From NCBI RefSeq assembly GCF_028610705.1, contig NZ_JAQQWT010000001.1:372001-436000 (forward strand): a stretch of 64,000 nucleotides of DNA, given 5' to 3'. Source of the DNA: Halalkalibacter alkalisediminis. GTDB taxonomy: Bacteria; Bacillota; Bacilli; Bacillales; Bacillaceae_D. Shown here one piece after another: positions 9,505 to 20,098 of the stretch. Made by a program: the position numbers and the translations under genes. The stretch's first letter is position 1. Every line of letters starts with the position of its first letter. The notes beneath the pieces are model-generated. The model was not told the DNA's origin and did no database searches. It was given only the letters and a program-made list of their open reading frames with translations.

Positions 9505-10374
9505 ATGGACTTTGGCCATATTCTTACTGCGATGGTTACTCCTTTTAACCAAAAAGGCTTAATAGATGTTGAAAAAACAAAGAGTCTTATTGATCACCTG
9601 ATAGCAAACGGAACCGACGCGCTTGTTGTAGCCGGAACGACTGGAGAGTCACCTACACTTTCAACACAAGAAAAATTAGAGCTTTTTCAGTTATGTGTGG
9701 ACTACGTAAATCATCGCGTCCCTGTTATTGCTGGAACAGGGAGCAATAATACGCAGGCATCGATTGAGTTAACAAAAGCAGCAACGGACATTGGTGTAGA
9801 TGGCATCATGCTCGTTGTTCCCTATTACAATAAGCCTTCTCAGGAAGGGATGTATGAACACTTTAAAAAGATTGCAGAGTCAACAAAACTGCCAGTAATG
9901 CTTTATAACGTGCCAGGAAGAACAGGTTCACACCTTGCAGTTGAAACAACTATTGCGTTAGCAAAAGTACCAAACATTGTTTCGATTAAAGAGGCAAGTG
10001 GGGATTTGGAGCAGATGGCAGCCATTGTCTCTGCGACTGATTCTGATTTCCGGTTATACACAGGAGATGATGCCAATACGCTACCGGCAATGGCAATTGG
10101 TGCGCATGGAGTCGTTTCTGTTGCGGCACATGTGATAGGGAATGAAATGCAAGAAATGATTACTTTTTTCCAGAGTGGAAGTGTGAATGAAGCAGGGAAG
10201 TGTCATAGGACACTGCTACCAATTATGAAAGCCATGTTTCTTGCGCCCAACCCGACTTGTATCAAATATGCTCTAAATACAATTGGGATTCAAGTTGGAG
10301 GGGTCCGCCTCCCGCTTACACCTTTAAAAGTAAGTCAAGAACATGAAGTAAAGAAGCTATTACAAAAAAGTTAA
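9505..10374 (+). CDS. dapA: 4-hydroxy-tetrahydrodipicolinate synthase
   Basis: 289 residues, a TIM-barrel aldolase of the DapA family. It condenses pyruvate with aspartate semialdehyde. The signatures VVAGTTGESPTLS, the LYNVPGRTG tyrosine segment and the Schiff-base lysine in SIKEASGD (about residue 161) are present. Ribosome site AAGGAG. It is the last gene of the operon; the terminator begins within its final codons. Its product is the direct precursor used by the dpaAB dipicolinate synthase encoded 2.5 kb upstream. Confidence 0.98.
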   Translation: MDFGHILTAMVTPFNQKGLIDVEKTKSLIDHLIANGTDALVVAGTTGESPTLSTQEKLELFQLCVDYVNHRVPVIAGTGSNNTQASIELTKAATDIGVDGIMLVVPYYNKPSQEGMYEHFKKIAESTKLPVMLYNVPGRTGSHLAVETTIALAKVPNIVSIKEASGDLEQMAAIVSATDSDFRLYTGDDANTLPAMAIGAHGVVSVAAHVIGNEMQEMITFFQSGSVNEAGKCHRTLLPIMKAMFLAPNPTCIKYALNTIGIQVGGVRLPLTPLKVSQEHEVKKLLQKS

Positions 10375-10397
10375 TCCAATAGGATTAGCTTTTTTTG
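10364..10397 (+). terminator. asd-dapG-dapA terminator
   Basis: Stem AAAAAAGTTAATCC/GGATTAGCTTTTTTT with a wobble pair and a short AATA loop. It overlaps the dapA stop codon. Confidence 0.88.
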
Positions 10398-10503
10398 TTG
10401 TACTAAGAAAAATTTTTTTCAAATATGAATAATTGTTATTTATTTCAAAAAATAGAAAATTTTATAGTGTTTGTCTTAGGTTTACATTCGAGGAAGTTCA
10501 GTC

Positions 10504-10533
10504 TTGTTTTTCGTTTACCTGATAAGGTATACT
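10504..10533 (+). promoter_or_regulatory. Probable sigma-A promoter of rnjB
   Basis: TTGTTT, 18 bases, TATACT. It leaves a leader of about 165 bases before rnjB. The rest of the 330-base gap 10375-10705 is AT-rich; nothing else was recognised in it. Confidence 0.6.
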
Positions 10534-10705
10534 AAATGTAATTGATTTGTTCGGGTTGGATTTGATCGTAGGCTTTTTATATACGGTCGTCTGTTATTTT
10601 AGCGATAGTTAGATCATCTATGCCAAGGATGAGTGAACGTTAGTAAGAGTAATAGTGAAAGCTAATTCGGTATGAGTTAAGTTCATATAGTAGGAGGAAC
10701 GTCCA

Positions 10706-12373
10706 TTGTCAAAAGATTATATAGAGAAAGTTCGTGTTTTTGCCTTAGGTGGAGTCGGTGAAATAGGTAAAAACATGTACGTAGTTGAGGTTGATGAAGA
10801 TATCCTCGTGGTAGATGCTGGGTTAATGTTCCCAGATGACGACATGTTGGGTGTTGATATTGTTATTCCAGATGTATCTTACTTAGTTGAAAATGCAGAT
10901 CGTGTACAAGGAATTTTCCTGACACATGGGCATGAAGATCATATTGGTGGGCTATCTTATGTATTAAAGAAAATTAATGTTCCGGTTTACGGAACAAAAC
11001 TAACCCTTGGCTTAGTAGAAGAAAAGTTAAAAGAAGCAGGAATTATCCGTCAAACTACATTAAGATTGATAGATGAAAATTCAAAAATTACAGCTGGATC
11101 GACATCGGTTAGCTTTTTCCGTACAAATCATAGTATTCCTGATTCCGTTGGTGTATGTTTTGAAACATCACAAGGGGCAATCGTCCATACAGGGGACTTT
11201 AAATTTGATCAAACTCCTGTTGATGGGAAACAAGCTGATATTGGTAAGATGGCTGCAATCGGTGAGCGTGGAGTCCTATGTCTTTTGTCAGATAGTACAA
11301 ATGCAGAGCGACCAGGCTTAACAAAGTCTGAAACAGAAGTTGGACAAGGTATTTCTGAAGTGTTTGAACATACACAAGGGCGTATCATTGTCACAACATT
11401 TGCTTCAAATGTTCATAGAATTCAACAAGTGATTCAAGCGTCAGTAAAAGCTAATCGTAAAATGGCGATTGTAGGAAAAAGCATGATTCGCGTGATAACG
11501 ATTGCTACAAAACTTGGATATATTGATGCTCCAAAGGATTTATTTATTGAAATTGATGAGGTTGGTAAATATCGTGATGAACGTTTAGTTATATTGACAA
11601 CTGGCTCACAAGGTGAACCAATGTCTGCTTTAACACGTATGGCAAAAGGGGCACATCGCCAAATTAGAATAACATCTGAAGATACGGTTATTATTGCCGC
11701 TTCTGCGATTCCTGGTAATGAACGCTCTGTCTCTGCGGTTATTGATAAATTGTATAGACTAGGGGCAGAAGTGGTTTATGGATCGCAAAGTGTTCATGCT
11801 TCTGGACACGGTAGTCAAGAAGAATTAAAGCTCATGTTAAACTTAATGAAGCCTAAATATTTTGTTCCAATCCATGGAGAATTCCGAATGCAACATGCTC
11901 ATCGCGAGCTTGGCATTCAAACTGGTGTTCCGCAGGAAAATATCTTTTTAGTGGACAAAGGAGAAGTAGTTGAGTTCACGAATGGACAAGCTAGGAAAAC
12001 GGGTAAAGTTCCTTCTGGCAATGTACTGATTGATGGGCTTGGTGTTGGCGATGTTGGGAATATCGTATTAAGAGACCGTCGCTTGCTCTCAAAAGATGGA
12101 ATACTTGTAGTCGTTGTTACGCTAAACAAGAAGACAGGTGAATTTGTATCGGGGCCAAACATTATTTCTCGTGGATTTGTCTATGTGAGAGAATCAGAGA
12201 AATTACTTGAAGATGCAAATGAATTAGTCAGTGTTATTTTGAAAAAATGTGTGAATGAAAATGTGAATGAGTGGTCTTCATTAAAGAGCAATGTCAGAGA
12301 AGGACTAAGTCGATTCTTGTTTGAAAAAACAAAGAGACGTCCAATGATTTTGCCAATTATTATGGAAGTATAA
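10706..12373 (+). CDS. rnjB: Ribonuclease J2
   Basis: 555 residues with a TTG start behind TAGGAGGAA. It is a metallo-beta-lactamase/beta-CASP RNase. The zinc motif THGHEDHIGG is present, followed by HTGDFKFD, the beta-CASP region and the C-terminal HxSGHG and PIHGE motifs. Position between dapA and tepA corresponds to B. subtilis rnjB (ymfA); the paralogue RNase J1 lies elsewhere. It acts in 5'-exonucleolytic and endonucleolytic mRNA turnover and 16S maturation, together with PNPase and RNase Y also encoded in this window. In bacilli J2 is the less active partner of a J1-J2 complex. Confidence 0.95.
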   Translation: MSKDYIEKVRVFALGGVGEIGKNMYVVEVDEDILVVDAGLMFPDDDMLGVDIVIPDVSYLVENADRVQGIFLTHGHEDHIGGLSYVLKKINVPVYGTKLTLGLVEEKLKEAGIIRQTTLRLIDENSKITAGSTSVSFFRTNHSIPDSVGVCFETSQGAIVHTGDFKFDQTPVDGKQADIGKMAAIGERGVLCLLSDSTNAERPGLTKSETEVGQGISEVFEHTQGRIIVTTFASNVHRIQQVIQASVKANRKMAIVGKSMIRVITIATKLGYIDAPKDLFIEIDEVGKYRDERLVILTTGSQGEPMSALTRMAKGAHRQIRITSEDTVIIAASAIPGNERSVSAVIDKLYRLGAEVVYGSQSVHASGHGSQEELKLMLNLMKPKYFVPIHGEFRMQHAHRELGIQTGVPQENIFLVDKGEVVEFTNGQARKTGKVPSGNVLIDGLGVGDVGNIVLRDRRLLSKDGILVVVVTLNKKTGEFVSGPNIISRGFVYVRESEKLLEDANELVSVILKKCVNENVNEWSSLKSNVREGLSRFLFEKTKRRPMILPIIMEV

Positions 12374-12387
12374 AGTACAATGCTAAG

Positions 12388-12417
12388 AAATCGGATATTT
12401 TTATATCCGATTTTTTT
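12388..12417 (+). terminator. rnjB intrinsic terminator
   Basis: Near-perfect stem AAATCGGATAT/ATATCCGATTT followed by a run of T. Confidence 0.93.
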
Positions 12418-12582
12418 GTTTTTTTAATTTGTTAAGTAGGTACATAACACGTGGCTAGTGAAATGCATGGGCGTTTCACTAGAGAAATAAGAAAACTTTA
12501 TGAGAAGTTGATCTTTCTTTTGGATGATAAAGGTGGAACGCGTTCATACTATTCCTAGATATGTTAAAGGAGGAAGTTGTGA

Positions 12583-13332
12583 ATGACGATGGATAACCCG
12601 AACCCGGAACAACAACCAGCACCTGCCATGCCACAAAAGGATACAAAAAACTCAGGAATCATTGAGAAGATTCAAGAATTAGGTCAGACAAATGTACCCG
12701 ATATGGGACACTCTAATATACATTGTATGACAGTAGTGGGACAGATTGAAGGTCATATGCAACTCCCACCACAAAACAAAACAACCAAATATGAACACAT
12801 TATTCCTCAGTTAGTTGCTATTGAACAGAATCCTAAAATTGAAGGACTCTTATTAGTGCTAAATACAGTCGGTGGAGATGTAGAAGCTGGATTAGCTATT
12901 TCTGAAATGATTGCATCAATGTCTAAACCTTCCGTTACTCTCGTTTTAGGAGGTGGTCATTCTATTGGTGTACCTATTGCTGTGGCAGCGAATCATAGCT
13001 TTATAGCGGAGACAGCAACGATGACCATTCACCCAGTCAGACTAACAGGATTAGTAATAGGCGTACCGCAAACGTTTGAATATTTAGATAAAATGCAAGA
13101 ACGTGTGATTAATTTTGTTACAAAAAATTCTGGTATTACAGAAGAGAAATTTAAAGAATTAATGTTTTCAAAAGGCAATTTGACTAGAGATATTGGTACG
13201 AATGTCGTTGGGACAGATGCAGTAGAGTATGGGCTTATTAATGAAGTTGGTGGAATTGGTCAAGCACTGAAAAAGCTAAATGAATTAATTGATCAAAATA
13301 AACCTAATCCCCAAGGAGATGTTGTTCAATGA
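12583..13332 (+). CDS. tepA: ClpP-like translocation-enhancing protein TepA
   Basis: 249 residues of the ClpP/crotonase-like serine protease family. The nucleophile region reads [14 protein letters not shown] and the downstream [11 protein letters not shown] carries the expected His. TepA is a cytoplasmic ClpP-like protein linked in B. subtilis to presecretory protein translocation and signal peptide handling; this is family knowledge, not shown by the sequence. The first 25 residues are Pro/Gln-rich and probably disordered. The ATG follows AAAGGAGGA by 8 bases. The stop overlaps the ylzJ start (ATGA), so the two are translationally coupled. Confidence 0.93.
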   Translation: MTMDNPNPEQQPAPAMPQKDTKNSGIIEKIQELGQTNVPDMGHSNIHCMTVVGQIEGHMQLPPQNKTTKYEHIIPQLVAIEQNPKIEGLLLVLNTVGGDVEAGLAISEMIASMSKPSVTLVLGGGHSIGVPIAVAANHSFIAETATMTIHPVRLTGLVIGVPQTFEYLDKMQERVINFVTKNSGITEEKFKELMFSKGNLTRDIGTNVVGTDAVEYGLINEVGGIGQALKKLNELIDQNKPNPQGDVVQ

Positions 13333-13550
13333 TTCTCTATACGATGATGCCACCTGAATATATATTTCCTGAAGATGAAAACAACTGGAGTTCTCAACAA
13401 GTGATCTCATGTGAAGCAGGGCATTTAGTCGTTGAACAAATAAATCATACACAGTATCGAGTTGTTCGACTAATTAGTGGAAATGCAATGAATTATCTCG
13501 ATGAAAAATATTCACCAGGGTCAATAATTCAAGCAAAACCTCAACTTTAG
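13329..13550 (+). CDS. ylzJ: YlzJ-like small protein
   Basis: 73 residues, beginning [15 protein letters not shown], the typical N-terminus of the YlzJ family, which is small and of unknown function. It overlaps tepA by 4 bases and precedes spoIIIE as in B. subtilis. No membrane segment or catalytic motif is visible. Confidence 0.88.
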   Translation: MILYTMMPPEYIFPEDENNWSSQQVISCEAGHLVVEQINHTQYRVVRLISGNAMNYLDEKYSPGSIIQAKPQL

Positions 13551-13555
13551 CTATG

Positions 13556-13627
13556 TAGACAAGGAATGTCTTATGCTATAATTAATTTAATCCAAGCATG
13601 GTCGAAGCAGCCAATTTTGGCTGCTTC
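13556..13627 (+). promoter_or_regulatory. spoIIIE promoter and leader hairpin
   Basis: TAGACA at 13556-13561, then the extended -10 TGCTATAAT at 13574-13582 (a short 15-base spacer). About 20 bases downstream is an 11-bp perfect hairpin GAAGCAGCCAA/TTGGCTGCTTC (13604-13627). Because the hairpin lies after the promoter, it forms in the spoIIIE leader as well as ending tepA-ylzJ transcripts. Its tail is TTATATAT, too weak to call a full terminator. Confidence 0.55.
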
Positions 13628-13668
13628 TTATATATGTTGGTTAGATTTAGTAGCAAAGGGTGAAATGT

Positions 13669-16008
13669 ATGGCTAGGCGAAAGAAAAAAAGAAAAACCGA
13701 GTGGAAATCGCAGCTAACGTATGAATTGATCGGTCTCGGCTTACTAGTCATTGCCGTTGTAACATTTGCACGAATAGGCACCGTCGGGGAAACGATCGTC
13801 AGGTTATTTCGATTTTTTTTAGGTGAATGGTTTATCGTGCTTGCAATAGGGCTTCTAGTTGTTTCTTTGTACATAATGATCAAACGACAAAATCCAAAGC
13901 TTTGGTCGAGGAGAATCTCAGGGTTATATGTTTTAATCCTTTCATTTGTTCTCTTTAGTCATGTTGGGCTTTTTCATCAATTGAGCGGGCGAGAGGGTTT
14001 CTCTGATCAATCTGTTATTCGTAATACTTGGCGCTTGTTTTGGATGGAGATGAGAGGAGAAACGCCTCCTGCAGACTTAGGTGGTGGAATGGTTGGCTCC
14101 ATCGCATTTGCTGTCAGCCATTTTTTGTTTGCGGAAATGGGTACATACTTTTTATGTTTCATTCTTTTCATTGTTGGATTCATTTTAATGACAGGAAAAT
14201 CTATTTCAGAATTGGTTGGTAAAGGTTTTAGGAAGTTTTATTTATTTGTACATGATACGTTCAGTAGTCTATTTCAAGAATTGAACCATATGCGAGAGAA
14301 AGCTAAAGAACGAATTCAAGAAGAAAGAGAGGCACAAAAGTCAAAAAAACAAGCTCGTGAAGAAGAAAAAAAGCAGTCATTTAATGAAGTAGAAGTTGAA
14401 GAAGAGCCACCTAATAAAATTGAGCCTGAAATTGTAGATTTTACTCAAAAGGCTTACCGAGCTGTGCAACAAGAGAAAAAGCAAACTGTGCAAGGAGATA
14501 AACAACAGATAGAAGGTGAACCTGAAGAAGGGGATGTTGATGTTCAACAGCCACTTGTAACAGCACAGGAGACTAATAAGGCTTATAAACTACCAAGTGT
14601 TGATATTCTGAAACTACCTAATAATCCAAGTCAAATAAATGAAAAAAGACATTTGACTGCAAATGCAAAAAAACTTGAAGAGACGTTAGAGAGTTTTGGT
14701 GTTAAAGCGCGAGTATCAAAAGTTCATTTAGGACCAGCGGTTACAAAATATGAAGTGAATCCAAGTGTTGGGGTCAAGGTAAGTAAAATTGTCAATTTGG
14801 CAGATGATCTAGCTTTAGCCCTTGCCGCTAAAGATATTCGAATTGAAGCGCCAATTCCTGGTAAGTCAGCTATTGGTATCGAAGTGCCTAACCAAGAAGT
14901 TGCTATTGTAACTTTAAGAGAAGTACTTGATTCACCTGAATCTGAGAAGGATGAAAATGTCCTTTCTGTTGGTCTTGGACGTGACATCTCAGGAGAACCT
15001 GTATTAGCGCACTTAAATAAAATGCCTCACTTACTTGTTGCTGGAGCAACCGGTAGCGGAAAGAGTGTTTGTATTAATGGCATAATCACGAGCATTTTAT
15101 TAAAAGCGAAACCACATGAAGTAAAACTAATGATGGTTGATCCGAAAATGGTGGAGTTAACGATATACAATGGAATTCCTCACTTGTTAACCCCTGTTGT
15201 AACAGAGCCTAAAAAGGCATCACAAGCCTTGAAAAAGGTCGTTGCAGAAATGGAAAGACGGTATGATTTATTTTCACATAGTGGAACTCGAAATATTGAA
15301 GGGTATAATGATCTCGTAAAACGCCAAAATGAAACAGAAGAAGCAAAACAACCATTACTACCTTATATTGTTGTCATTGTGGACGAGTTAGCAGATTTAA
15401 TGATGGTAGCTTCTGGAGATGTAGAAGATTCTATTGCTAGACTTGCACAGATGGCGCGTGCTGCAGGAATTCATATGATTATCGCTACACAACGCCCTTC
15501 AGTTGATGTCATCACAGGTGTGATAAAAGCTAATATTCCTTCAAGAATTGCGTTTGGGGTGTCCTCGCAAATCGACTCAAGGACTATTTTAGACTCAGGG
15601 GGAGCTGAAAAATTGCTCGGCCGTGGAGATATGCTTTACATGCCAGTTGGTGCAACGAAACCTAAGCGAATTCAAGGGGCATTTTTGTCTGATGGTGAAG
15701 TTGAAGAAGTCGTTAATTTTGTTATTTCCCAACAAAAAGCTCAATATCAAGAAGATATGGCTCCATCGGAAGAAAAAGTTGTTGCTGAGAAAGTAGAAGA
15801 TGATTTATATGATGCTGCTGTTGAGCTTGTAACGGAAATGAACACTGCTTCTGTCTCAATGTTACAAAGAAGGTTTAGAATTGGTTATACAAGAGCAGCA
15901 AGACTCATTGATGAGATGGAAGTTAGAGGGATTGTTGGTCCATATGAAGGCAGTAAACCGAGGGAAGTACTTATTGAAAAACCTAGAGAAGATGAGGCTT
16001 CCATTTAA
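13669..16008 (+). CDS. spoIIIE: DNA translocase SpoIIIE/FtsK
   Basis: 779 residues from ATG 13669 (MARRKKKRK), which is preferred to GTG 13660 because of the AAAGGGTGA site. Several N-terminal membrane helices (about 20-190) are followed by an acidic, coiled linker, the alpha/beta motor with Walker [10 protein letters not shown] (about 459-467) and Walker [13 protein letters not shown], and a C-terminal winged-helix gamma domain ([22 protein letters not shown]) that reads SRS-type polar sequences. It pumps the chromosome into the forespore during sporulation and clears trapped DNA from septa. Full length. Confidence 0.98.
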   Translation: MARRKKKRKTEWKSQLTYELIGLGLLVIAVVTFARIGTVGETIVRLFRFFLGEWFIVLAIGLLVVSLYIMIKRQNPKLWSRRISGLYVLILSFVLFSHVGLFHQLSGREGFSDQSVIRNTWRLFWMEMRGETPPADLGGGMVGSIAFAVSHFLFAEMGTYFLCFILFIVGFILMTGKSISELVGKGFRKFYLFVHDTFSSLFQELNHMREKAKERIQEEREAQKSKKQAREEEKKQSFNEVEVEEEPPNKIEPEIVDFTQKAYRAVQQEKKQTVQGDKQQIEGEPEEGDVDVQQPLVTAQETNKAYKLPSVDILKLPNNPSQINEKRHLTANAKKLEETLESFGVKARVSKVHLGPAVTKYEVNPSVGVKVSKIVNLADDLALALAAKDIRIEAPIPGKSAIGIEVPNQEVAIVTLREVLDSPESEKDENVLSVGLGRDISGEPVLAHLNKMPHLLVAGATGSGKSVCINGIITSILLKAKPHEVKLMMVDPKMVELTIYNGIPHLLTPVVTEPKKASQALKKVVAEMERRYDLFSHSGTRNIEGYNDLVKRQNETEEAKQPLLPYIVVIVDELADLMMVASGDVEDSIARLAQMARAAGIHMIIATQRPSVDVITGVIKANIPSRIAFGVSSQIDSRTILDSGGAEKLLGRGDMLYMPVGATKPKRIQGAFLSDGEVEEVVNFVISQQKAQYQEDMAPSEEKVVAEKVEDDLYDAAVELVTEMNTASVSMLQRRFRIGYTRAARLIDEMEVRGIVGPYEGSKPREVLIEKPREDEASI

Positions 16009-16041
16009 GTAAATTGGGGAACCGTGGAAGGGGTGGAGAGT

Positions 16042-16761
16042 GTGATCAAAGCAGACCACAGACCTTTATATTTACAGGTGATAGACCGTATAAAGGACGA
16101 TATAGAAAAGAAAGTTTATGAAGAGGGAGAGAAGTTACCTTCAGAGTTTGAGCTCTCAAAAATTTTAGGGGTAAGTCGTGCTACGTTGAGAGAGGCATTA
16201 CGACTTTTAGAAGAAGAAAATGTTGTCGTTCGTAGGCATGGAGTAGGGACATTTGTTCACTCTAAACCACTATTTTCAGCAGGTATTGAAGAATTATACA
16301 GTGTTACTGATATGATTGTTAAAGCAAATATGGAACCAGGAACGATTTTCCTATCATCAGCCGTACAAATGGCGACAGATGAAGATCGAAAGAAATTTTT
16401 AAAAGAGGAATTAGCAGAAATTATGGAAATTGAACGAGTGAGAACCGCGGATGGCTCACCTGTTGTCTACTGTTTGGACAGAATTCCGAATGATCTACTA
16501 AAAAATCATTCGATCCATGAAACAAAATCGATCTTTCACTTCCTAGAAGAAATTGGTCATTCCATTACATATGCGATTACGTATATTGAACCAATTGGCT
16601 ACCATGAACACGTATCAGAGCTACTCGAATGTGAGCCTGGTTCCTCACTATTGTTACTGAAACAAATGCATTATGATCAATCAGAACAGCCTTTGTTATA
16701 CTCATTAAATTATTTTCGTGCAGATAAATTTAAGTTTCACGTAGTAAGAAAAAGAGTGTAA
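16042..16761 (+). CDS. ymfC: GntR-family (HutC-type) transcriptional regulator YmfC
   Basis: 239 residues from GTG 16042 ([15 protein letters not shown]), preceded at 8 bases by AAGGGGTGG; a GTG at 16024 in the same frame is a weaker alternative. An N-terminal winged helix ([30 protein letters not shown]) is followed by a UTRA ligand-binding domain. It is probably a metabolite-responsive repressor, but the ligand cannot be told. B. subtilis has ymfD-ymfE next; here ymfF follows directly after 40 bases. The short gap to spoIIIE suggests partial read-through from upstream. Confidence 0.88.
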   Translation: MIKADHRPLYLQVIDRIKDDIEKKVYEEGEKLPSEFELSKILGVSRATLREALRLLEEENVVVRRHGVGTFVHSKPLFSAGIEELYSVTDMIVKANMEPGTIFLSSAVQMATDEDRKKFLKEELAEIMEIERVRTADGSPVVYCLDRIPNDLLKNHSIHETKSIFHFLEEIGHSITYAITYIEPIGYHEHVSELLECEPGSSLLLLKQMHYDQSEQPLLYSLNYFRADKFKFHVVRKRV

Positions 16762-16801
16762 GCATAACCTAAGCAAGATTGGTAAAAAGGAGATGATGAA
16801 C

Positions 16802-18088
16802 GTGGAACAACTAATTGAGCGTGTTCATGAATTGAAAGGATTAACCGTTCATTCGATGCATACGAATAAGTACAAAACCAATTCACTCATTTTAATGATA
16901 AAAGCACCGTTAATGAAAGAAACTGTAGCGATGCGAGCATTACTTCCCCATCTCTTGCAGAATGGTACGGCAAAAAGCCCGACGAGAAAAAAGTTACGTG
17001 AACGACTTGATGATATGTACGGAGCTATGCTTGCTACGGATGTCCAGAAAAAAGGTGAAGAACATGTAATTACCATTCGCCTAGACGTAGCCAATGAACG
17101 TTTTCTCTCGGATTCTACTCCACTATTTGAGAAAGCTATCGAGTTATTAGCTGAGGTCGTTTTTAATCCAAACGTAGAAGGGGATTCGTTTGTTAACTCA
17201 GTGGTAGAGAGTGAGAAGCGATCGCTAAAGCAACGGATTAAATCGGTGTATGATGATAAGATGCGTTATGCAAATGTCCGTGTGACAGAAGAAATGTGCA
17301 AAAATGAGCCTTTTGCTCTAACTGCGTTTGGAACAGAAGAGGAAGTAGAAGCCGTTTCGTCTACATCGATATACGAATATTACAAAAATGTACTACAAAC
17401 GAATCAATTCGACCTTTATATGGTAGGAGCTTTTGATGAGGACAAAGCAGCTAATTTGGTTACAACCCACTTTAAAAAGCTAGCAGATAAACAAGCAGTA
17501 GTACCTAATCAAACATCTCCAAGTCCGAATGTAACAGAGGTTAATATCGTAAATGAAGAACAGGACGTCAAACAAGGAAAGCTTCATATGGGTTTTCGTA
17601 CTTATACGACATATGGTGATGATGATTATGTAGCCATGCAAGTGTGCAATGGGCTTTATGGAGCCTTTTCTCATTCGAAGCTTTTTATGAACGTACGTGA
17701 AAAAGAAAGTCTAGCGTACTACGCAGCTTCCAGATTTGAAAGCCATAAAGGCGTCATGATGGTTATGTCAGGGATTGAGTTTAGTAAATATGACCGAGCG
17801 GTTGAGATTATAAAAGAACAATTTGAAGCAATGAAAAAAGGTGATTTTACAGAAGCTGAGGTTGAACAAACAAAAGCGATGTTGAAAAATCAAATTCTCG
17901 AGACAGCCGATGTTGCGCGAGGCTTAGTTGAATTGTCCTACCATCAAGTTGTTAGTGGAAAAAAACGAACGATTGAAGAATGGATGCAACAAATTGATGC
18001 AGTAACAAAAGAAGATATTGTAAAAGTGGCTGAAAAAGTTCGTTTGGATACGATTTATTTCTTAACAGGTAAGGAGGCGAACCAATGA
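16802..18088 (+). CDS. ymfF: Catalytically degenerate M16-like peptidase subunit YmfF
   Basis: 428 residues. GTG 16802 lies 9 bases after AAGGAG, whereas ATG 16793/16796 overlap that site, so GTG is preferred. It has the two-lobed M16 fold, but where active enzymes have HxxEH it reads LLPHLLQNGTA, so zinc is not bound. It retains the second-half FxTYTTYGDDDYVAMQVCNGLYGAF segment. It is immediately followed by the intact paralogue YmfH with a 4-base overlap, which fits a heterodimer of an inactive and an active subunit as in mitochondrial processing peptidase. That pairing is inference. Confidence 0.9.
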   Translation: MEQLIERVHELKGLTVHSMHTNKYKTNSLILMIKAPLMKETVAMRALLPHLLQNGTAKSPTRKKLRERLDDMYGAMLATDVQKKGEEHVITIRLDVANERFLSDSTPLFEKAIELLAEVVFNPNVEGDSFVNSVVESEKRSLKQRIKSVYDDKMRYANVRVTEEMCKNEPFALTAFGTEEEVEAVSSTSIYEYYKNVLQTNQFDLYMVGAFDEDKAANLVTTHFKKLADKQAVVPNQTSPSPNVTEVNIVNEEQDVKQGKLHMGFRTYTTYGDDDYVAMQVCNGLYGAFSHSKLFMNVREKESLAYYAASRFESHKGVMMVMSGIEFSKYDRAVEIIKEQFEAMKKGDFTEAEVEQTKAMLKNQILETADVARGLVELSYHQVVSGKKRTIEEWMQQIDAVTKEDIVKVAEKVRLDTIYFLTGKEANQ

Positions 18089-19380
18089 AACCAGTTCAAT
18101 TCTCACAAGTAGAAGAAACTCTTTATCATGAGAAGTTAGATAATGGTTTGGATGTATATATCCTTCCGAAAGAAGGGTTCAACAAAACATTTGCTACTTT
18201 TACAACCAAATACGGGTCAATTGATCAAAAATTTACACCTCTAGGGAAAAAGGATCCTGTTCAAGTTCCTGACGGGATTGCCCATTTTCTTGAACATAAA
18301 ATGTTCGAAGATGAAGAAGGAGATGTATTTCAAGATTTCAGTAAACAAGGGGCTTCGGCTAATGCCTTCACGAGTTTTACTCGTACGGCGTATTTGTTCT
18401 CTAGTACGACGAACGTAGAAAAAAATCTTGAAACCTTGTTAGATTTTGTCCAACATCCTTATTTTACGGAAGAGAGTGTTGAAAAAGAAAAGGGAATAAT
18501 AAATCAAGAAATTACAATGTATGATGATAATCCTGATTGGAGAGCCTATTTTGGCGTAATTGAAAATATGTTCCACACACACCCTGTAAAGATTGATATT
18601 GCAGGTACAATTGAATCTATTTCTCATATTACAAAGGATCTATTGTATACATGTTATGAAACCTTCTATCATCCTGCAAATATGTTATTATTTGTTATTG
18701 GTCCAGTTGATCCCGAAGAAGTGATGGCTCAAGTTAAAAAGAACCAATCGCAGAAAGAATTTTCGAAGTTAGTAGAGATCGAGCGTTTCTTTGATGAAGA
18801 ACCGGATACTGTAGCAAAAGAAAAAAATGTCATTACGATGCCTGTACAGACTCCGAAATGTTTGATGGGATTTAAAGAAAAAGGAGCATCACGTCAAGGT
18901 AACGAACTTTTGGAAAGGGAATTATCACTGAATATCCTTCTAGATCTCATGTTTGGACAGAGTTCAGATAATTATCAAGCCTTATTTGATGAAGGACTTA
19001 TCGATGATTCGTTTTCTTTTGACCATTCAGCAGAGGCGGGGTTTGGTTTCACCATTATTGGTGGAGATACGATGTATCCAGATAAACTATCTCAACGAAT
19101 TAAAGAAATGGTTGAAACATTTAAGGAAACTAAACTTACAGAGGAGCAAGTGAAACGTGCAATTAAGAAGAAAATTGGTTCATTTTTACGTTCATTAAAT
19201 TCACCTGAATATATAGCGAACCAGTTTACTCGCTATGAGTTTAACGAGATGAATCTATTTGATGTCGTTTCCATGTTAGAAAGCCTTAAAGTAGATCATT
19301 TGCAGAAAGTGTTAGAAGATCATTTTCAATTTGATCGATTCACGGTTTGTCAAGTGAAAGCGGAAGGGTTTGAAGAATAG
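18085..19380 (+). CDS. ymfH: M16 zinc peptidase YmfH, active subunit
   Basis: 431 residues. The zinc motif HxxEH is intact as AHFLEHKMF (about residues 67-75), and the downstream glutamate appears in KGIINQEITMYDDNPDW. Start ATG overlaps the ymfF stop (ATGA) and has AAGGAGG upstream. In Lactobacillales and other Gram-positives the YmfF/YmfH pair is associated with small peptide maturation; the substrate here is unknown. A one-base gap to ymfI indicates a single operon ymfC/F/H/I. Confidence 0.93.
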   Translation: MKPVQFSQVEETLYHEKLDNGLDVYILPKEGFNKTFATFTTKYGSIDQKFTPLGKKDPVQVPDGIAHFLEHKMFEDEEGDVFQDFSKQGASANAFTSFTRTAYLFSSTTNVEKNLETLLDFVQHPYFTEESVEKEKGIINQEITMYDDNPDWRAYFGVIENMFHTHPVKIDIAGTIESISHITKDLLYTCYETFYHPANMLLFVIGPVDPEEVMAQVKKNQSQKEFSKLVEIERFFDEEPDTVAKEKNVITMPVQTPKCLMGFKEKGASRQGNELLERELSLNILLDLMFGQSSDNYQALFDEGLIDDSFSFDHSAEAGFGFTIIGGDTMYPDKLSQRIKEMVETFKETKLTEEQVKRAIKKKIGSFLRSLNSPEYIANQFTRYEFNEMNLFDVVSMLESLKVDHLQKVLEDHFQFDRFTVCQVKAEGFEE

Positions 19381-19381
19381 A

Positions 19382-20098
19382 ATGAAACAAATTTTAATTA
19401 CGGGGGCATCAGGAGGGATTGGTTCAGCCATTGCAAAAGAGCTGGCTTCTCCTAGCTGCTCTCTTTTTTTGCATTATGGTCAGAACGAGGCAGCTGTAAC
19501 AAAGGTGGCAAATGAATGTAGTCAAAAAGGAGCAACAGTTACTTTAGTCAAGGCAGATTTAACTAATGATGAAGGTGATAAAGAGCTCCTTAGTCAACTT
19601 CCAATCACTCCCTTCGAGATCATTGTACATAATGCGGGAATCTCTCACTTTGGTTTGTTTACAGATGTTACAGATCAACATTTAACTGAGATAATGAATA
19701 TACATTTACTCAATCCAATGAAAGTAACAAGAAACCTCTTGCCTATGATGATCGAACAGCAACAAGGCAAAATTGTGATGATTTCATCCATATGGGGATT
19801 AACAGGAGCTTCCTGTGAAGTAATTTACTCCGCAGCAAAAGGCGGATTGAATAGTTTTGTTAAAGGATTAGCAAAGGAAGTAGCTCCGAGTCGTATTCAA
19901 GTGAATGGTGTTGCTCCAGGAGCAATAGCTACAAATATGTTAAACGTGGAAGATTATGAGCAATTAATCGATGAGATTCCTGCCAATGTTTTAGGAACCC
20001 CAGAAGATGTGGCCAATGCAGTGATGTTTTTAGCTTCAGATAAAGCTCATTATATAAATGGACAAATTCTCTCCGTAAACGGAGCTTGGCATTGTTAA
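19382..20098 (+). CDS. ymfI: SDR-family oxidoreductase YmfI (FabG-like)
   Basis: 238 residues from ATG 19382, one base after the ymfH stop; the TTG at 19370 lies within ymfH. A short-chain dehydrogenase with the nucleotide loop TGASGGIGSAIA, the NAG motif (HNAGIS) and the catalytic Ser-Tyr-Lys (MISSIWG, YSAAKGG). It resembles 3-oxoacyl-ACP reductase. In B. subtilis YmfI lies in the same place. No independent ribosome site is convincing, so translation is probably coupled to ymfH. Substrate unknown. Confidence 0.9.
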   Translation: MKQILITGASGGIGSAIAKELASPSCSLFLHYGQNEAAVTKVANECSQKGATVTLVKADLTNDEGDKELLSQLPITPFEIIVHNAGISHFGLFTDVTDQHLTEIMNIHLLNPMKVTRNLLPMMIEQQQGKIVMISSIWGLTGASCEVIYSAAKGGLNSFVKGLAKEVAPSRIQVNGVAPGAIATNMLNVEDYEQLIDEIPANVLGTPEDVANAVMFLASDKAHYINGQILSVNGAWHC

